Positions 11,140 to 24,478 are shown, counted from the stretch's first letter. The stretch is DNA of 64,000 bases from Talaromyces rugulosus (GCF_013368755.1 NC_049566.1:310001-374000); one strand, 5' to 3'. Notes: generated by a model not told the origin, from the sequence alone. Numbers and translations are program-made.

Positions 11140-12526
11140 CGTTGTCCAATACCAGGGCGGTGACAACGTAAAGTTTTTCATCTTTTTACCATTTTTCGAA
11201 GGGGGTTTTGTTTCAGTTCATAGCGGGATTTTGATTTATGAATGATATCTTACGCAATGTGGCGATCGGTGTTCTTTGCTTGGGGTTGCATCTTTCACAT
11301 ATATCTCCACAGGTTGTCCTATATTTTTCAGTTTTTCATTTGGGACAAGAGGTCTATAAGCTTCCAAAGTCGGTCATATATTTTACAACCTACATGTACA
11401 TCTAATTTGAGGTAATACAAGCTAATATAGGTGTTCTTGGCATTGTCCACACCTACAATTGTTTCTAAACCTTTATCAGCCTTGTCTCCTATTTCAACCT
11501 GCACTGATTCTAGAGCTAAACTTTGAAGTCGTTTTGTCTCAGTGTAGTGCCATGGGAAAATCCTATAGTGACTCAACTGGTATTTAGAAATTACTCCGCT
11601 AGTTGATAGGACTGCTATTAAATATGGATGGAGAAACTATAGGTTTTGATTCATTTTTTTAAATATGGCTTGTTGCTCATACTTTATTCCAGTCATCATC
11701 TAGCCTTCGTCTCCTGCCTTGTTCAGACGTCGGTGTTCAAAGTGGATGCCTTGAGTCACTAAAGACTGCCGCGATCTGGAGAAAATGGCCGCTTTCCACG
11801 CCGCTGACACATGTCTCCTCAACATTTCCTAGTGGATCTTACATACTTCTACAATCCGAGGTAACTTTCAAAGAAAGACGTGATTCTTCTACCCTTTTCA
11901 ATACTACATAGCCACCCTACGAATATGTGCTCCTTTGTCAATTCGAGGTTAACTTCTGTCGTTTTATTACATGTATAACTTGTTATGATAAATTGTGAAT
12001 TGGCACTTCCCCTCGTATAAAAAAAAAGGAATCCTTTGTCTTCAGCCGTCAACCGGTAACTATGCGAAACGTACATACCTTCTTTAACATACTCACCCTT
12101 TTTAAATTATTCTTTTTATTCTTTTTGCAGTATCAGCTGTAGTCAGACGATTTCCGTGAGCCTTCTATGTGCCACAGCCTTACTGACTTCCTGAGTCACG
12201 ACAAGGGAAGTCACAACAGATGTCTTGCCCGGTGTCAAAATGACTGTTATTACTTTTACTCACCACCTTCGATGACCAGATAGTGACTCACTTTTCAACG
12301 AATTATTTAAGCCCAAACATCCCCAATGTAGGAAATTATTGAACTCTCTTCTAGCAACAATCATCACTTGCACAAACAGCTTTGTGATATCTCCTTCCAT
12401 ACACTCGAGTGTTTTGTTTCCCATCTCCCCTTTGCTATCGGCAAGAAGATCTTTATCTTTCAATCAATATCTCAAATAAACTGCGACTAACTGGTATGAT
12501 TACATTTCTCATTTCCCAGAGTCTTC
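11140..12526. other. 1.4 kb AT-rich intergenic stretch
   Basis: No coding frame or RNA gene is recognised. The short minus-strand frames at 11328-11576 and 11849-12076 have no recognisable features. Confidence 0.5.
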
Positions 12527-14806
12527 ATGTTTTCTCTTCAAGGTCCACATGCAAATCGTCATGATCCCCCTCACCCTCATCATCCCCCTGGCCATAGACA
12601 CATCAAACAAAACGAGAAGGGTGAATGGGTCGACTCTGGATCAAATGCCCAATTTGTGGAGCAAATAAAAAGCGGTGATACCATTTTCTTCCATACGTCA
12701 AATTGTACTTGGTGCTACAACGGCACCTGTTCGAACAACTCGCCATGGAACATTCCTACCGCTTCTGGTGGAAATAAGAACGACCTGATCATTGTTATCC
12801 TAAACAAAGGTTACTTTGTGATATCCTGCATCCCTGGCTCCCATACCAAGGAAGAGGTACGAGACAAACTTACCGAGCTCAAGTACTACACCTGGCCCCA
12901 ACACAGCAAGGTCATCTGTCTAGTTCCATACTCGGAATATGACTAGAACCCACGTCCATTAGTGCCGCATCAGAATTACGCAGTGGATGAGTTCATCAAG
13001 AATTACATATCACTCATCTGGCTGGAAAAGGCCATCTACTACTCCACGGACAACTTTCACAATTTCACAATTGGCCGGGGAAATGGTCAAAGTGAAAACC
13101 TTGGCCAGCTGGCTCCCGGTATGTGGATGAAGAAAATCTATGGTGGTGTATTCCATGATTATAACGACAACATCATTCCCAAGATTTCCGACGAGTTTCA
13201 AGTATTCGATAACACGGATAAGAAGAAAAATCTATACTCGAATTCGGCGTGTCATGCTCCGAAGAGTTACGAACCCTATTTTTTGTTCGACAAAAATATT
13301 CCCCTGGACTATTTCTTGATGTTCCAGTTTCAGGGACTGTCCAACCCAATCTATGCCAGATTCACTCCGCAGTTCATCGAAAGTGGCTCATTACATAACG
13401 CTCTTAAAATTATTATGGAGATCTTGTTTGGGACCCCTCTGCGTACGTACAACAAAATCACTTGCCTTTTTCCCACCTGGGACTATCAGCAGGCTTCCAT
13501 TTCCGAAGAAAATTTGGTCCATGATACTATCTCTAGATTGGAACTGCTCAGCAACTCTGTCAAAGCCGTGCTGGGACAATCACGTTGGGAAGTTCTTCTA
13601 AGGCACCACTTTATTTGGGCATCCCTCGCCTACAAACCAGACGAAAAGGGGGGTTTTTTCATGTCGTCGCCTCAGCACAAGCATCTGCCATTATGTTCTG
13701 AATGGGTGCCAACATTTTCGGATCACAGCCTGGCTTTTACTACACTTGATGATCCTATGCTGAGAGATATCCCTCCAAATGGATTCGCTTTCATCTCGAT
13801 CGGGGACAGGAGACCATACGCAAAGTGGAAGGCGGATTTAAAGATTCCTCTCAATGGCAAACCTGACACATTTGTTATCATGCGCGATGCGCGCGACGTG
13901 GCATTTGTGCGTATTGCTAAGAATGCCATGGAGGACCGCAGACTAACTCAAACAATATTCGACATCCGCAACATTTTACATCATAGAAATAAAATAGCAA
14001 GTTCCCGTGCCTCTGCACACGTTATTTTCCCAGTAGATGAGAAGCTCCGGGAAAAAAATCCAGCCGTTCAGGCCAATTTTAGACAGCTGTTTGATCAAAT
14101 TATTGCTGTCCACACCCCGGGACAATTTGCGACATGGGATCCATATTGCTATAAAAAACACATGACTGAATCGGAACTTTTTTTAGACATAACACTGTCC
14201 AGCAAAAGGCCTCGCAAGACGATATTTCACCCCCTGCAGAAGTTTGGTCAATTGGCTATCGGCGAGATGGATATGTGCATCGAAACTTTTGACAAGTCCA
14301 CCACAGTGAGGACGTGTTTTGCAAGCATGGAATGGGCAATATTTACTACCCAAAAAGACCTCCCACATTTTTTGGAGTCTCGACAAGGAATTGTGATCAA
14401 TTTAGACACTTATCAACAATTTGATGTCTCTTGTCCAGATTTCCAAGAATCGTTTGAAGAGACGATCGTTGTTTTATATGATAGCTTGCATTGTATCATC
14501 TGTCGCTATCCTCGGGGATTTGATAACGACATTGATGTATGGAACAAACTGGGCAGATTTGCATCAACATTGTTAAAACCCATCGAGCCCTGGAGATTAG
14601 TTACTATTAACAGTAACTTCTCTGCCTGGCCGGGAGCGAACCAGTTTTTTAACACTGGGATGCGTGTAGCGTGGTTCCCCGAAACATGTCTCCTCTCAAT
14701 AATCCGATCCGATCATGGACTAATCGAAGTTGCAGGAGCAAGGTGGGATGGCGAATTAACAGAAGTCCCTATACCTTTAAGAACCCTATCATTTGATATT
14801 GATTAG
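12527..14806 (+). CDS. Unknown fungal protein; single reading frame interrupted by one TAG
   Basis: A 139-codon frame (12527-12946) ends in TAG. The same frame then continues uninterrupted to the stop at 14806, giving 760 codons including both stops. I do not recognise a family. The N-terminal part is His/Pro-rich (HPHHPPGHRH) and then has CTWC and a second Cys pair in a compact segment. The C-terminal part is a mixed soluble protein with no signal peptide or membrane helix evident. Three readings are possible: two genes, one gene with a short intron (for example 12911-12973 or 12857-12946, both multiples of three but with weak donors), or a gene with a premature or read-through stop. The continuous frame on both sides favours one original gene. 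Confidence 0.6.
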
Positions 14807-16188
14807 CATTTTTTCATTTATATTGCCGGCTTGACATTGGCTTTTTTTTTCCCTCCTGTTTAGCCAAGTACTATTTTTGTTTCCATTGATGCTGATGGGA
14901 ACCGGCTTGCTTTTGCCGCTATATTTGATTTTGTTGTTCTGTTCCTAGTGACATGAGTTCTTGTTTTATTATCTACCTTAATAATCCAATACAACCCACT
15001 CTATCTGTTCATCGGGAATACCAATAAAATGGTTAAACTTCTTGGTCGCCCGAATACAATTGTTCCGTGTTCATCAACTATGGCCGGATTGCCCCAGTAA
15101 CAGGCGAGCACTCTTGGAGTATAGGAGAAGATGTATTTAGATTATGTTTAATTTTCGAGAAAAGACCCTCTGTATTCGTGTACTATAATCTTTCCTAATT
15201 GGAAAATTCTATATTTCCCGTGCTCATGTGTACCAGGTTTCATCAGCAGAATTGCACCGATTCTTTCGCAACGATTTTTTTTTTTAGAAAGGGTCACGTT
15301 TACGGTTACGGTTACGTGCAGCTTGGACAACTTAGATTGTCTTAAAGTAGTGAATACCGTTGTCAAAGTGCCTGAGATATAACAGCCCTGAAAAGTCGAT
15401 GGAGGGAGATGGATATCTCTTTTCTCTGCATTCGTAGTTACTATCCCAAGCTAAAAGTGCTAAATGGGTAAACAGTACCGGGGGATACATAACAGGTATG
15501 GCCAACCGTTAGGACGATAGCCAGTGATCCGAATTTCATTAACAAAGGAGATCTTACGCAACCTTGTGAGTGATAGCCATCAAAATTCGTCTTGTGCCCA
15601 TTGAAATTCCTTCTCTCGCCTCTTGTGAAATGTAAAACCCATACCGTTGAACAGAATTCCTGTCTTGGTTTGTCGACTGATCAAAAGGTGAAAATATATA
15701 TACCTAATACAATCATGAAAAATAGCGCTACACATCGGCTAGATAGCCTCAATACAGTTTACTTTCAACACTTAGAAAATAGACACGAGATAGGCTTACA
15801 GTAATAGTTTGGTTCACTATCACAGACAAGCCCACAAATCTACAGTGAATATCTCAAGAATTAAAACGATATATCACTGGATAACTCGACGTAAATAGAC
15901 CAAGGAAAGAGAGCATTGAAACACTTGTAACAAGGAGAGACAAATAAACATCTAGTTGGTACGTTCAAATGTTATATCGGTCTATGCCAATTTTCAGCTT
16001 TCCATTAAACCTCAATTTTACATGTATTTACACACTTGCGGTTCTAAATTTAAAAACATTTATAAAACCCCAGCCATCCTTCTTCCAAGGTTCAACTTGT
16101 AAACTATATTTTTTTAATGGTATATTAGAAACAAGCACATGCACTATTTTACTGGCTCTTTCTAGCACAATTTAGATATTGTAGTGAC
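14807..16188. other. 1.4 kb AT-rich intergenic stretch
   Basis: No gene is seen. It contains a short tandem repeat of TTACGG (15300-15316). It is the 3' flank of two convergent genes. Confidence 0.5.
15300..15316. repeat. TTACGG short tandem repeat
   Basis: Nearly three copies of the hexamer TTACGG. It differs from the fungal telomere unit TTAGGG and lies inside a gene-bearing region, so it is simply a microsatellite-scale repeat. Confidence 0.6.
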
Positions 16189-18434
16189 TCAAAATAATCC
16201 CATCAACTCATCAAATGAGGACGACGTTTCTAAAAGACCGTTATCAAGTAATGATCCCAGATAATACAGCTCGTTTGGATCTAACGTAGTATCCATATTT
16301 GATGATGTCGAGGGCATCGACGAAAAACAATTCTCGTCGTGACTAGTAGAAGAGTCATAAGTTGGTAATAAACGGTTCCGATCTTGCCCTTGCCCTTGTG
16401 ATCCGGTAGGTTGCAGAGATTCTGCAGAGTTGCTAGTGCTATTACTGAACCAGACATTTTTGGTACACTGAAATAAAATACCGTGTAAGAACCAGCTGCG
16501 AGGGAAAAAAGAGAAGAGAAGAAACGGGATTTTAGCGGATAGAATTTGCATACCTGACTATCTTGTTCAATCGGCTCTTGTGCTGCTCTTCTAAACAGTT
16601 CTCTAATCGTACTCGTTACATGTCTTGGAAATGACAAGTTTGTAATTGCTTCTTCAAATGGTATTCTGGGTCCTTCTGGGTTCATAAACCTATCGTTGAG
16701 TGTGCTGAGAAGTCTTCCAATATGGGCGAATGGTCTTCCACCTTCCATTTTCGCCACGTTCCGGATGCGTTCAACAAGTTTGTCGATATAGTACTCTGCC
16801 TTGAGATCAACCGGGGCGTATATTGGGTTTACTTGAGCCTTTACTCTAAAGGCAATGACGCTCATCCGCATGAGAATGACTGCACAATAATTCGTCCGTG
16901 CAATGAAAATAGTGGGTATTTTGAAAGCATCTTTTATATCGATTGAAAAGGAAATGTCGAGAGTCTTATGTACGGAAGTGACACATGAAATGAGGCTGTT
17001 GATTCTTTCCCCACTGTGTATTTCGGCAGCGCTAAGTCCTGATGCTGGTCGGAAGATAATGTCGTCGAGTTCAAAATGAATGCCTACTTCATGCATATGA
17101 ATTTTCACCAACTGGGCAGCCTGTCGCATCAATTTCTGTTGAATAGTCATTGATGTTACTTTGTATATGCCTTCTCCCCATTGCTTGAGCAGTTTCTCAT
17201 ACGCTTTCAAGGTATATTGCACTCTTGGGTCTTCGAGCTTGAATGCATTGCTTCCCTGGTCTAGAGCAAAATGAGTACTGACCTGCTCCATAATGTGACC
17301 AAGTTTCAGCCAGTGAAGAAGAGAGGCATCGGAAGGAACGGTTTCGGTAGATCCTTCCATAATCTCCAAGCACTCATCCGTGTGGTTATTCCAGCGAAGG
17401 AGGATCTCACGTTTGTAGCATATTGACACCAGCGCGGACAAGAAATAGAGACAGATCCAGGTACGTCGTGTCTCGATGCCATCGGCATTGAAGGATATCG
17501 GGATTCGTCTGGTCGCCTCTTGTATAGAACGAAAGGTCATCTTTTTTTTAGGGACCTGCTTGTTCATCCCAATATCTATTGCCATAATAACAGCGCTGTG
17601 CACTAGCTGGTACACGTTAAGCTCTTCAATACGCTCGGGTGAGCTATACCATAGACAGCAAATGATCATAGCCTGGACCAATTCGAGGGATTTTTGCCTC
17701 CGCGCGAATATGTATTCACCAAATGTTCTATATGTTTCCTGCATCAGAATAGGCTGAACATCGGGTTTGATTGTATTGATGGATGTAGCAACAATGGCCC
17801 AGAATAAAATTGGCTTCTCGCTCCTAACATTCTCCATGGTCGTTCTTGGGGGAAACACTACCATGGGCATTACAGGAGAAAGTTCCGAGACGTATCGTTC
17901 AAAGGCTGCCCGGGCAGATTCCATGTCCACAATCCCTCGGCTGATAGCATCACCCTGGCTTTCACGTATCTGATTGTCTATTGGATCACCGGGCTTCTGA
18001 GCGGGGGAAGGGGTGCCTATTCCAGGCGGGATGCTGGGTGATGGTACGGAAGAGAGACATCCACAGCAGCAGTTCTTGTGGCCTAAGAGATCCGTTGGAA
18101 CCCGCTGCTGCGAGTTTGACCGCGTGTTGTCGTCGTGGGGTTGAGTCTGTTGACCAGCAGATGCCTGCAAAGCGCCCATCAAAGTATCGATCTTTGCCTC
18201 CAGTTCAGCAACGCGGGTGTCTGTCCTCTTTTTCCGCTTTCGATCGGATGGCGATATTATACACGTGCGACCCAAGTCCGCACACTTTTGGCATGGTTTG
18301 ATGGCGGGGTTGGGATGCGGCTCACAGCGAGTCTTGAGACAACGACACACATCGCAGGCGCGCGGTCGATAAGGTCGACGGAGGCGAGATTCATGAGCAG
18401 GGCTCTTTGTGCTTCTCGGATTGTGTTCGCTCAT
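16189..18434 (-). CDS. Zn(II)2Cys6 transcription factor, LEU3/WAR1-like
   Basis: Two exons, 18434-16554 and 16467-16189, separated by an 86 nt GTATGC...CAG intron in phase 0; 719 aa. The ATG at 18434 is chosen because the upstream extension of the frame lacks an ATG. Near residue 22 is a complete zinc cluster (CDVC, RCLKTR, C, then CQKC, ADLGRT, C) preceded by basic residues. A short linker coiled coil (VAELEAKIDTLMGAL) follows. The middle homology region covers about 190-560. The C-terminal tail is Ser/Asn-rich and acidic, ending DELMGLF, like an activation domain. Residues such as YYIDKLVERIRN recall LEU3/WAR1-type regulators; that placement is tentative. The 5' end is 0.7 kb from a divergent small gene. 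Confidence 0.88.
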
Positions 18435-19114
18435 TGTGGCTGTGGAGGGTGGAAATAGAAATACCAGACGTTGTCTGTCTCCATGGGACCGGCCGTGGTC
18501 TGCCTTTTCAAATGTTGTTATAAGAATGTAGAAAATGGCAGTAGCCTCGATGCCTGATGAGGCCAAATAGACTCGATTAATATTATGTCGAGGCAGCGTG
18601 AGGCAAAAAGCATCAATCTTTTAACACAGAGACTGTGGTCGGGGAAGCGGCGGGTGTTGGTTCCGGCGGTTTGGCCCGGCGGCATTCCGGAATTGTAGAT
18701 TCCGTTTTTTTTATATAAACCTACCCTTTGAAGTTTCTAAGATATTATATAGAGTGGAATTAAACAAAAAAGCCTTTTATACTGGCCATAGACTGGCAAT
18801 GTCTACTTCATTCCTCGGTACACGTACTGATTACAGCCTTTTCAAGTTAGCTGGTACTATACTGGTATTACGCATCCCCTCTCACGGCATTTATTAATAT
18901 TGAAACTATGTACAGCATACATTATTTAAATTACTGTTAGTCCATGGGGTTCGTAAATGCAACCACACACATACATACATGTTATTTTGGAGACAAGCAA
19001 TAAAGAAAACAAATGCAAAGAAAATGTCACGTTGGCCCACCACGGTCTACACAGCCGACTCGGGTGTTGGTTATGATATCATTGCTTTGATTTGATTTGA
19101 TTTGATTTTATCTC
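18435..19114. other. Divergent promoter region with TTTGA repeat
   Basis: Upstream sequence shared by the LEU3-like regulator and the small conserved protein. Four perfect TTTGA units lie at 19086-19105 just before the plus-strand start. No ORF is supported. Confidence 0.5.
19086..19105 (+). repeat. (TTTGA)4 microsatellite
   Basis: Four exact tandem TTTGA copies ending 9 bp before the ATG at 19115, so the repeat would lie in the 5' leader or core promoter. Confidence 0.9.
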
Positions 19115-19687
19115 ATGTCGACTCTCAGCCTCTTCGCGCAAGTTCGCGATAACAAGTTAGTGCAGCGATCGCCACGGGCCAAAAAAGCTGTTGCTGTGTC
19201 CTATTTAACTGGCGCTTCTCGGACTCGACTAGCAGAATCCCAATCTCCAAAGTCGCATGCCAATATGACAGACAAAAAACAGACCAAGGATCATCAAGGT
19301 GATATCCCGGATGACAACGCCTCACAGGCAACTACTCTAGTGCCCGATACCAATAGTAAGCTGTTCTTTTTTTTTTTTTTATAGCCAAACACGGCAAGCC
19401 AGGGCTGAAAATACCATCTAGGCGGATACTACAGAAAACAAGTAGAAGCCGCTGCGTTTGCCGGCCTGAAATGGGGAATTACGCCAAAGAAACTCCATGA
19501 TAGAAACGCCATCCCGGACCCGGACCACCCTGTCCATAAAATCCCCGCAGAGAAGCAGGAGAAAATGCGCAAAAAAGGGATCAACCCTGTTCTTTATGCA
19601 GAGATGAACCAGAATAAGCTGAATGGCAAAGGGACTTTCTGGTGGAAGGTTTCGCAGACGGCAATGGGTGGAGGTTGTATCAAATAA
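19115..19687 (+). CDS. Small conserved hypothetical protein
   Basis: Exons 19115-19355 and 19422-19687 joined by a GTAAGC...CTAG intron give 168 aa. An alternative start at 19265 (MTDKK) would give 118 aa and may be preferable, because the first 50 residues are not obviously conserved in character. The second exon is dense in charged residues (YYRKQVEAAAFAGLKWG, then KKGINPVLYAEMNQNK) and ends GGGCIK. No known domain, signal peptide or membrane segment is seen. Function unknown. Confidence 0.7.
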
Positions 19688-20713
19688 ATTGCTACTTTCT
19701 GGTGCCGGTTCCGCTTGTCAATCACTCTTTATTATTTATTTATTTATTTTTTGAAGACAATTATATCTTGTGGCTGAGACAATTCCGGAAATCTAAAATT
19801 CGTATTCAGCGTGCTGGTTCTGACTAGAACATCGAATAATCAGAGTGAGCTTTCTCTAGGGCTTACCTCGGTGGTCGCCATGACCCCCTGCATATACGAC
19901 CATCAGATCCTGCATAAAACCTGGGGAATTAGTAGAGTCATACCATCAATTGATGACCATTACTACATTGAGCTCACTTTACACTTCGGGCATCGCTCCA
20001 ACTACCGTAGATGCAGGATATGCTATCTCATTCATCCTCGGAAATAACCTTCCTTTGCTGATTATCGATGATCAAATGGTACATGTAGAACTTGAAAAAA
20101 TGGCTCTGCTGAATTTTCCTGGTTTTTAAAAACCTAGATATTTTTTTCTCTTTTTTTGTCAATCCAAAAATGGGGTTTAAATTCTTCTCAAAATTAGTAA
20201 AACAGAGTCACAAAGCTGACTATGTCACTTACTCTGATCCTTCATCTTCGGAAAAAAGCCAGGGGCGAAAATAATTCACCCAATCTGTGATAAAAAAACT
20301 CCTCGTGACTCTGATCTGCGCTACACAGAGGAATGGCCACTGTTTCACAGCACCCAGGTGCCATTTCAATGTCGGCCACCGAAGTTCTATCCTACTCAAC
20401 AAAACCGAATTCTCGTGTTCCACAGGACAACGCCCGACACTGGAGACCCTTTGAAGCACTGAAATGAACTGACACTGAATCCCACGTGACTGTGGAACAA
20501 GAGATGAGAATTAATTATCTCGCTGTGTTAAAAAGAGAAGCCTCCCGCACTTTGACGACTTTTGTGAGTCAGTAACCAGCATCTTGACAAATACCTTGGC
20601 AATCCCACAAAAGCGGTTCATCGACTTCAGTCTTATTCTGGTGCTTGAATCAGCATCTCAAAAAAATAAATAATAATAAAAAAAAAAACAACCAACCGTC
20701 CACAGTCTTCATC
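19688..20713. other. 1 kb intergenic stretch, no gene recognised
   Basis: Only short frames and homopolymer-rich sequence. An A-rich run directly precedes the secreted-protein start at 20714. Confidence 0.5.
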
Positions 20714-21298
20714 ATGTTCGTTAAAACACTTCTCGTCGCTGCTCTTCCGCTGCTCACCCCAGCTATCGCTTCTCCCTTGCAGAAGCGCGATAACGTTGAT
20801 GTACGTCTTCTCCAACATCTCAAACACATGGGCTGACATGTAATCAAAAACAGCTTTTTATCTGGGGTAGCGCCAATTTGCAAGACTATGACACGTACTA
20901 TAGCTTCGCTGCAGGGGCCTGTCAAGCAATCGCCACCCCATCGTAAGACCCTCCTGAAACTTTGAGATACTTTAATTCAACCACTGACGTGGCACAACAG
21001 GACTGGACACGTTGGCTCTGCTACCGTCGACTTGAACGCTTCCTGCAATGTCTACGCGTGAGTAATACTTGTTTCCTCTATGTTATATCACAAATGCATC
21101 TTGCTGATGCAGGCAAAATCCTACAGATCTTCCGACTGCTCTGGCTCCGTAGCCGGAACATTTAGCGCTCCTGGAATCTCGGATACTGGCTCGCTTAAAA
21201 ACTCGTTTGGAAGCGTCAAGTGCTCTATTCCAAGCAGCAGTGCTGCTGCTTCCACTACCGCGGGCGCTCAGGCGAGTGACTCCTGTGCAGCCGTATAA
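20714..21298 (+). CDS. Small secreted cysteine-containing protein
   Basis: Exons 20714-20800, 20854-20942, 21001-about 21055 and 21113-21298 give about 138 aa. The N-terminus is a textbook secretion signal (MFVKTLLVAALPLLTPAIA) followed by a Kex2 site (QKR) at residues 23-25. The mature part has Cys in GACQA, NASCNVY, SSDCSG, VKCSI and SDSCAA, a typical small secreted or effector-like layout. The third intron is a problem: its best donor (GTGAGT at 21058) leaves two bases that throw the last exon out of frame and end the protein early (ANPTDL...). A GC-AG intron starting at 21056, or a one-base defect, is needed to keep the long Cys-rich ending. Confidence 0.68.
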
Positions 21299-21739
21299 GA
21301 TCGAAGAAACGACAACTAATACTGGCCTGTGATGTAGGATATTGATCTGGACGAGATGCTGTAGACAGAGCCAACAAGTGAGGGCGTCCTATTTTGGTGT
21401 AAATGACCAAGTTTGTGTTCGTTGAGCTGGTCGAAAAGTCGGGGATAGCAAGCTTGTATTCTTAATACTCAATTCTGTCATTTAGGGAGCCCGCAAAATT
21501 GACATTATCAGTGAGTGCAATACCTTGACCATTTCACCAAGCGCAACTCTAGACTTGAAAGGTTCGAAGTAGACTTGCTTTATACATCAAAGCATTGTAG
21601 TCATAACCAAGAATTGTGAATAATTTATGAATTATCGAGCCACAACTCACAGGCGAATATTGTTGTATAATTACACATCATCAAACATCGTAACGATTTC
21701 ATTAAATTCATTCACCCCAAACTGTGAAGAAACAGCAAA
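21299..21739. other. Convergent 3' flank
   Basis: Between the secreted-protein gene and the kelch-protein gene, which are convergent. AT-rich; no ORF or RNA gene supported. Confidence 0.5.
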
Positions 21740-24478
21740 TTATCCAAGTTCGGTGGGCCCCTGCCCTCGCACCATACTCGAGCTGTTAGGCTCATCAACT
21801 TCATGCACTGTCTGGATACGCGCAGTGCCAGGCGACTGAGGCCGCCGCTCTCCGGCAGATCCTGCTTGTACAGAGTTGCCGTCACTCGCACCCGCCAGTG
21901 AGTTTTCATCAGAAATTGAATTATCTGACATGTGCCGGCTATGCGGCGGTCTCACAGAGTCCGAAGCTTCTAATTCGGATATGCCGGTCTCGTCACTGCG
22001 GTCACTAATGCGGCGTGTACGTGACTGTGTTGGTCTCATTGTTGGAGGCCCAACTGCTGAAGCTGGAGTTGGCAAAGAGCTGTCCAGTGGATCTCTTTCC
22101 ATTAGTTCACCAATGTTGGGTGATACGAGTGGTGGCGATATCTCAGGTTGGGACCAACTTGATCTGCTCCAGTCCCTGGGGTTATTGAAATCGGTCGCCA
22201 TCTCGAAACTAAGCATTCGTCGATCTGTGTATACGGTTAGCATATCTGAAAACTACGCCGGGGAACAATGAAAAGCCATACCGGCCATTTCATGCACGTC
22301 ATAACTCTCGACTCCGGATGCGTGACGTTCATTCCGGGCCGAAGAGACAACGGTCGTAGCATCGTCGTCTACTTGTAGCTCGGTTGGGCCTTTGCTAGAT
22401 CTGGCTTCCTGCCCAGATGTGCCGTATAACCATCGAAGGACAAATCCTTTGAGCCCAGCTGCACTTCCTTGGGTGTCGCTAGCGGCCCGATTCCTAGAGC
22501 CTTTTTTGCGCCACCAAAGCAGAAAGATGATGGCCGCTGCGGCCACAACGATCAATCCTAGCACGACACCTAGAACCGGAGCAACCCAGGTGGGTAAACC
22601 TCCTCCACCCGCGCTTCCAACGGAGATACTTGGAGCTGCGGTCGGACTAGAAGTTGTGGTGGTGTTCGGACCCTGCAACTGATAAGGATAGTATTTTGGG
22701 ATCGTCTTTGTATATTGAGTCGAAAAGATACTGGATAGCTCTTCGTCGTCCCAAGAAGATTTCGGCGACAGCATTGTCGCACTTCCGTTTTCACTAAGAA
22801 ACAGAAAAAGTAAGCATGGACAAAAGCAACGAGATCATCTAGCATTGAACTCACTTCCCGCCAATGTTTGCTGTGACCGTGTCGGGGACTCGATAATCAT
22901 CCCAGATCCGAGGATCGTAGGTGTCCTGGAAGCCAAGTTTGTTTAGGTTGAATATTTCTATGATCTTGTCCAGGCAGGTATACTGCTGGTTCTGAAAAAT
23001 CCCCCCTATGATCATCATTTGGTCTGGGTATATCGATAGACACTTGTGACCGGTTCGACCATGGCTTGAATTACCAGTATACGCATGTGTCCAGACAAAC
23101 TGTGGTACGGACAGAATGTATACATCATCTGAAGGCGTGCTGTTGCTTTGGAGTCCATCGTACCCGCCGTAAATGTGTATGTTGAAGGAGGAACGATCTT
23201 CAGCAATGGCTAGAACAGAGCAAAAAAGTGTGAGCTGCGGTGGGACATCTCCAGTTGTGTTCTGCTGATACCATTTCTGGCTGGCGACATCATAAACGGA
23301 AACGGTTTTCATGAATGTTGGACTGGTTGCTTTCTATAGCCAATATTAGCGCCGTTACGAAGACAAAGCTCGTACACCTACACTGGCGGCGAGTTGGGAA
23401 TCGTTGAGCCCCTGAACAACGGTAAGGGATACTGGGTTAATGACGCCACCGACAGCAACCAGGACGCCTTGGTCTCCCACTGGAAGCCATTGGATTTCCG
23501 CGTTGGCTCGAGCGGGGATACTCCGAGAGCTACTGCGCAATGAGCTGTTGGACCACGTTTCCTGGCCGAGGGTCGACATGTTGACTGTAATCAAGGTATT
23601 CGCGGGCGTACTTGCCAACCCATCATTGGCGACAAATGATCCCCATTCGGCACCTCGCATGCCACTGAAGTAAAACCCCAACTTCTCACTCAAACTGGAG
23701 ACAGCCGCGCCATTCGTGATGTAGCGTGTCATGCCATCTGGAAGATACTTGTCGAGAAATTTCGGCTGGGACTCGGAGCCTGATGGGTAAGCCTCGTACG
23801 ACAGGACCACGTTGTCGGGTGGTGGGCTGGAGGTGATGGAGCTGCTCAAAAGCCCGCTGTAGAACACGTTTCAGGTCAGAAAAGCCGGTCCGCCAGACGC
23901 AATATAGAGAGCGTACCCGTAGAGAATCATCTCATCCTCGGTTGCAAACATGGCGCCATCGACGTAGTTCGGGGCAAAGTTCGACGCCCGACCGCCGAGC
24001 GAAGGCATTTGCTGGAACAAGGCCGTGAGGTTGGACGACTGGTTGAACGGCTGGCCGAGAGCGAGGGTGTATGTCGCGCCATCGATGTTGTCTGGGGGCA
24101 CGCACGGCTGATCAGCAGAAGAAGGAAGAGAGAAAAAGTGAAGCCATCACGCACTGTCTTTCGCCGGGTGGCCCCATTGTCCGTTGGTCAGGCCTCTGCT
24201 GCCGAGTTAGGAAGGCGCGACGTGCCGCGAACTGCTCGACTGCACTCACGGGACCCAATACAGGTTTCCTCCGTCCACATACACCGTGTCGCGGATGATG
24301 TTTGCTGCTCACATCGTCAGCTCCAGCTTCGGCTGCAAATGCTATCCCAGGATCAGAGGTACGTACCGCGAGCCTCAGCCCAGTTGCACATCGAGACGTT
24401 CTGCCACACATCCGACTCCCAACCGATCGCTGATGCTCGCCCGACAGCCACGACAAAGCCCGCCACCGACAACCGCAT
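21740..24478 (-). CDS. Kelch/beta-propeller single-pass membrane protein
   Basis: Eight exons on the minus strand: 24478-24367, 24304-24250, 24195-24155, 24091-23917, 23856-23382, 23333-22855, 22793-22282 and 22245-21740, giving 784 aa; all junctions are GT-AG and in frame. A signal peptide is followed by an extracellular region of kelch-like blades (RDTVYVDGG, DEMILYGG, WLPVGDQGVLVAVGG, FNIHIYGGYDG, DQMMIIGG). A Gly/Ser/Thr linker leads to one membrane helix at about 516-540 (WVAPVLGVVLGLIVV) and a basic stop-transfer RRKKGSRNR-like cluster. About 240 cytoplasmic residues are Ser/Pro-rich. Fungal proteins of this build are annotated as cell-wall or cell-surface kelch proteins. Ligand unknown. 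Confidence 0.88.

Noticed and set aside
15300..15316. TTACGG repeats as an interstitial telomere
   Set aside because: The unit is not TTAGGG and fewer than three copies are present.
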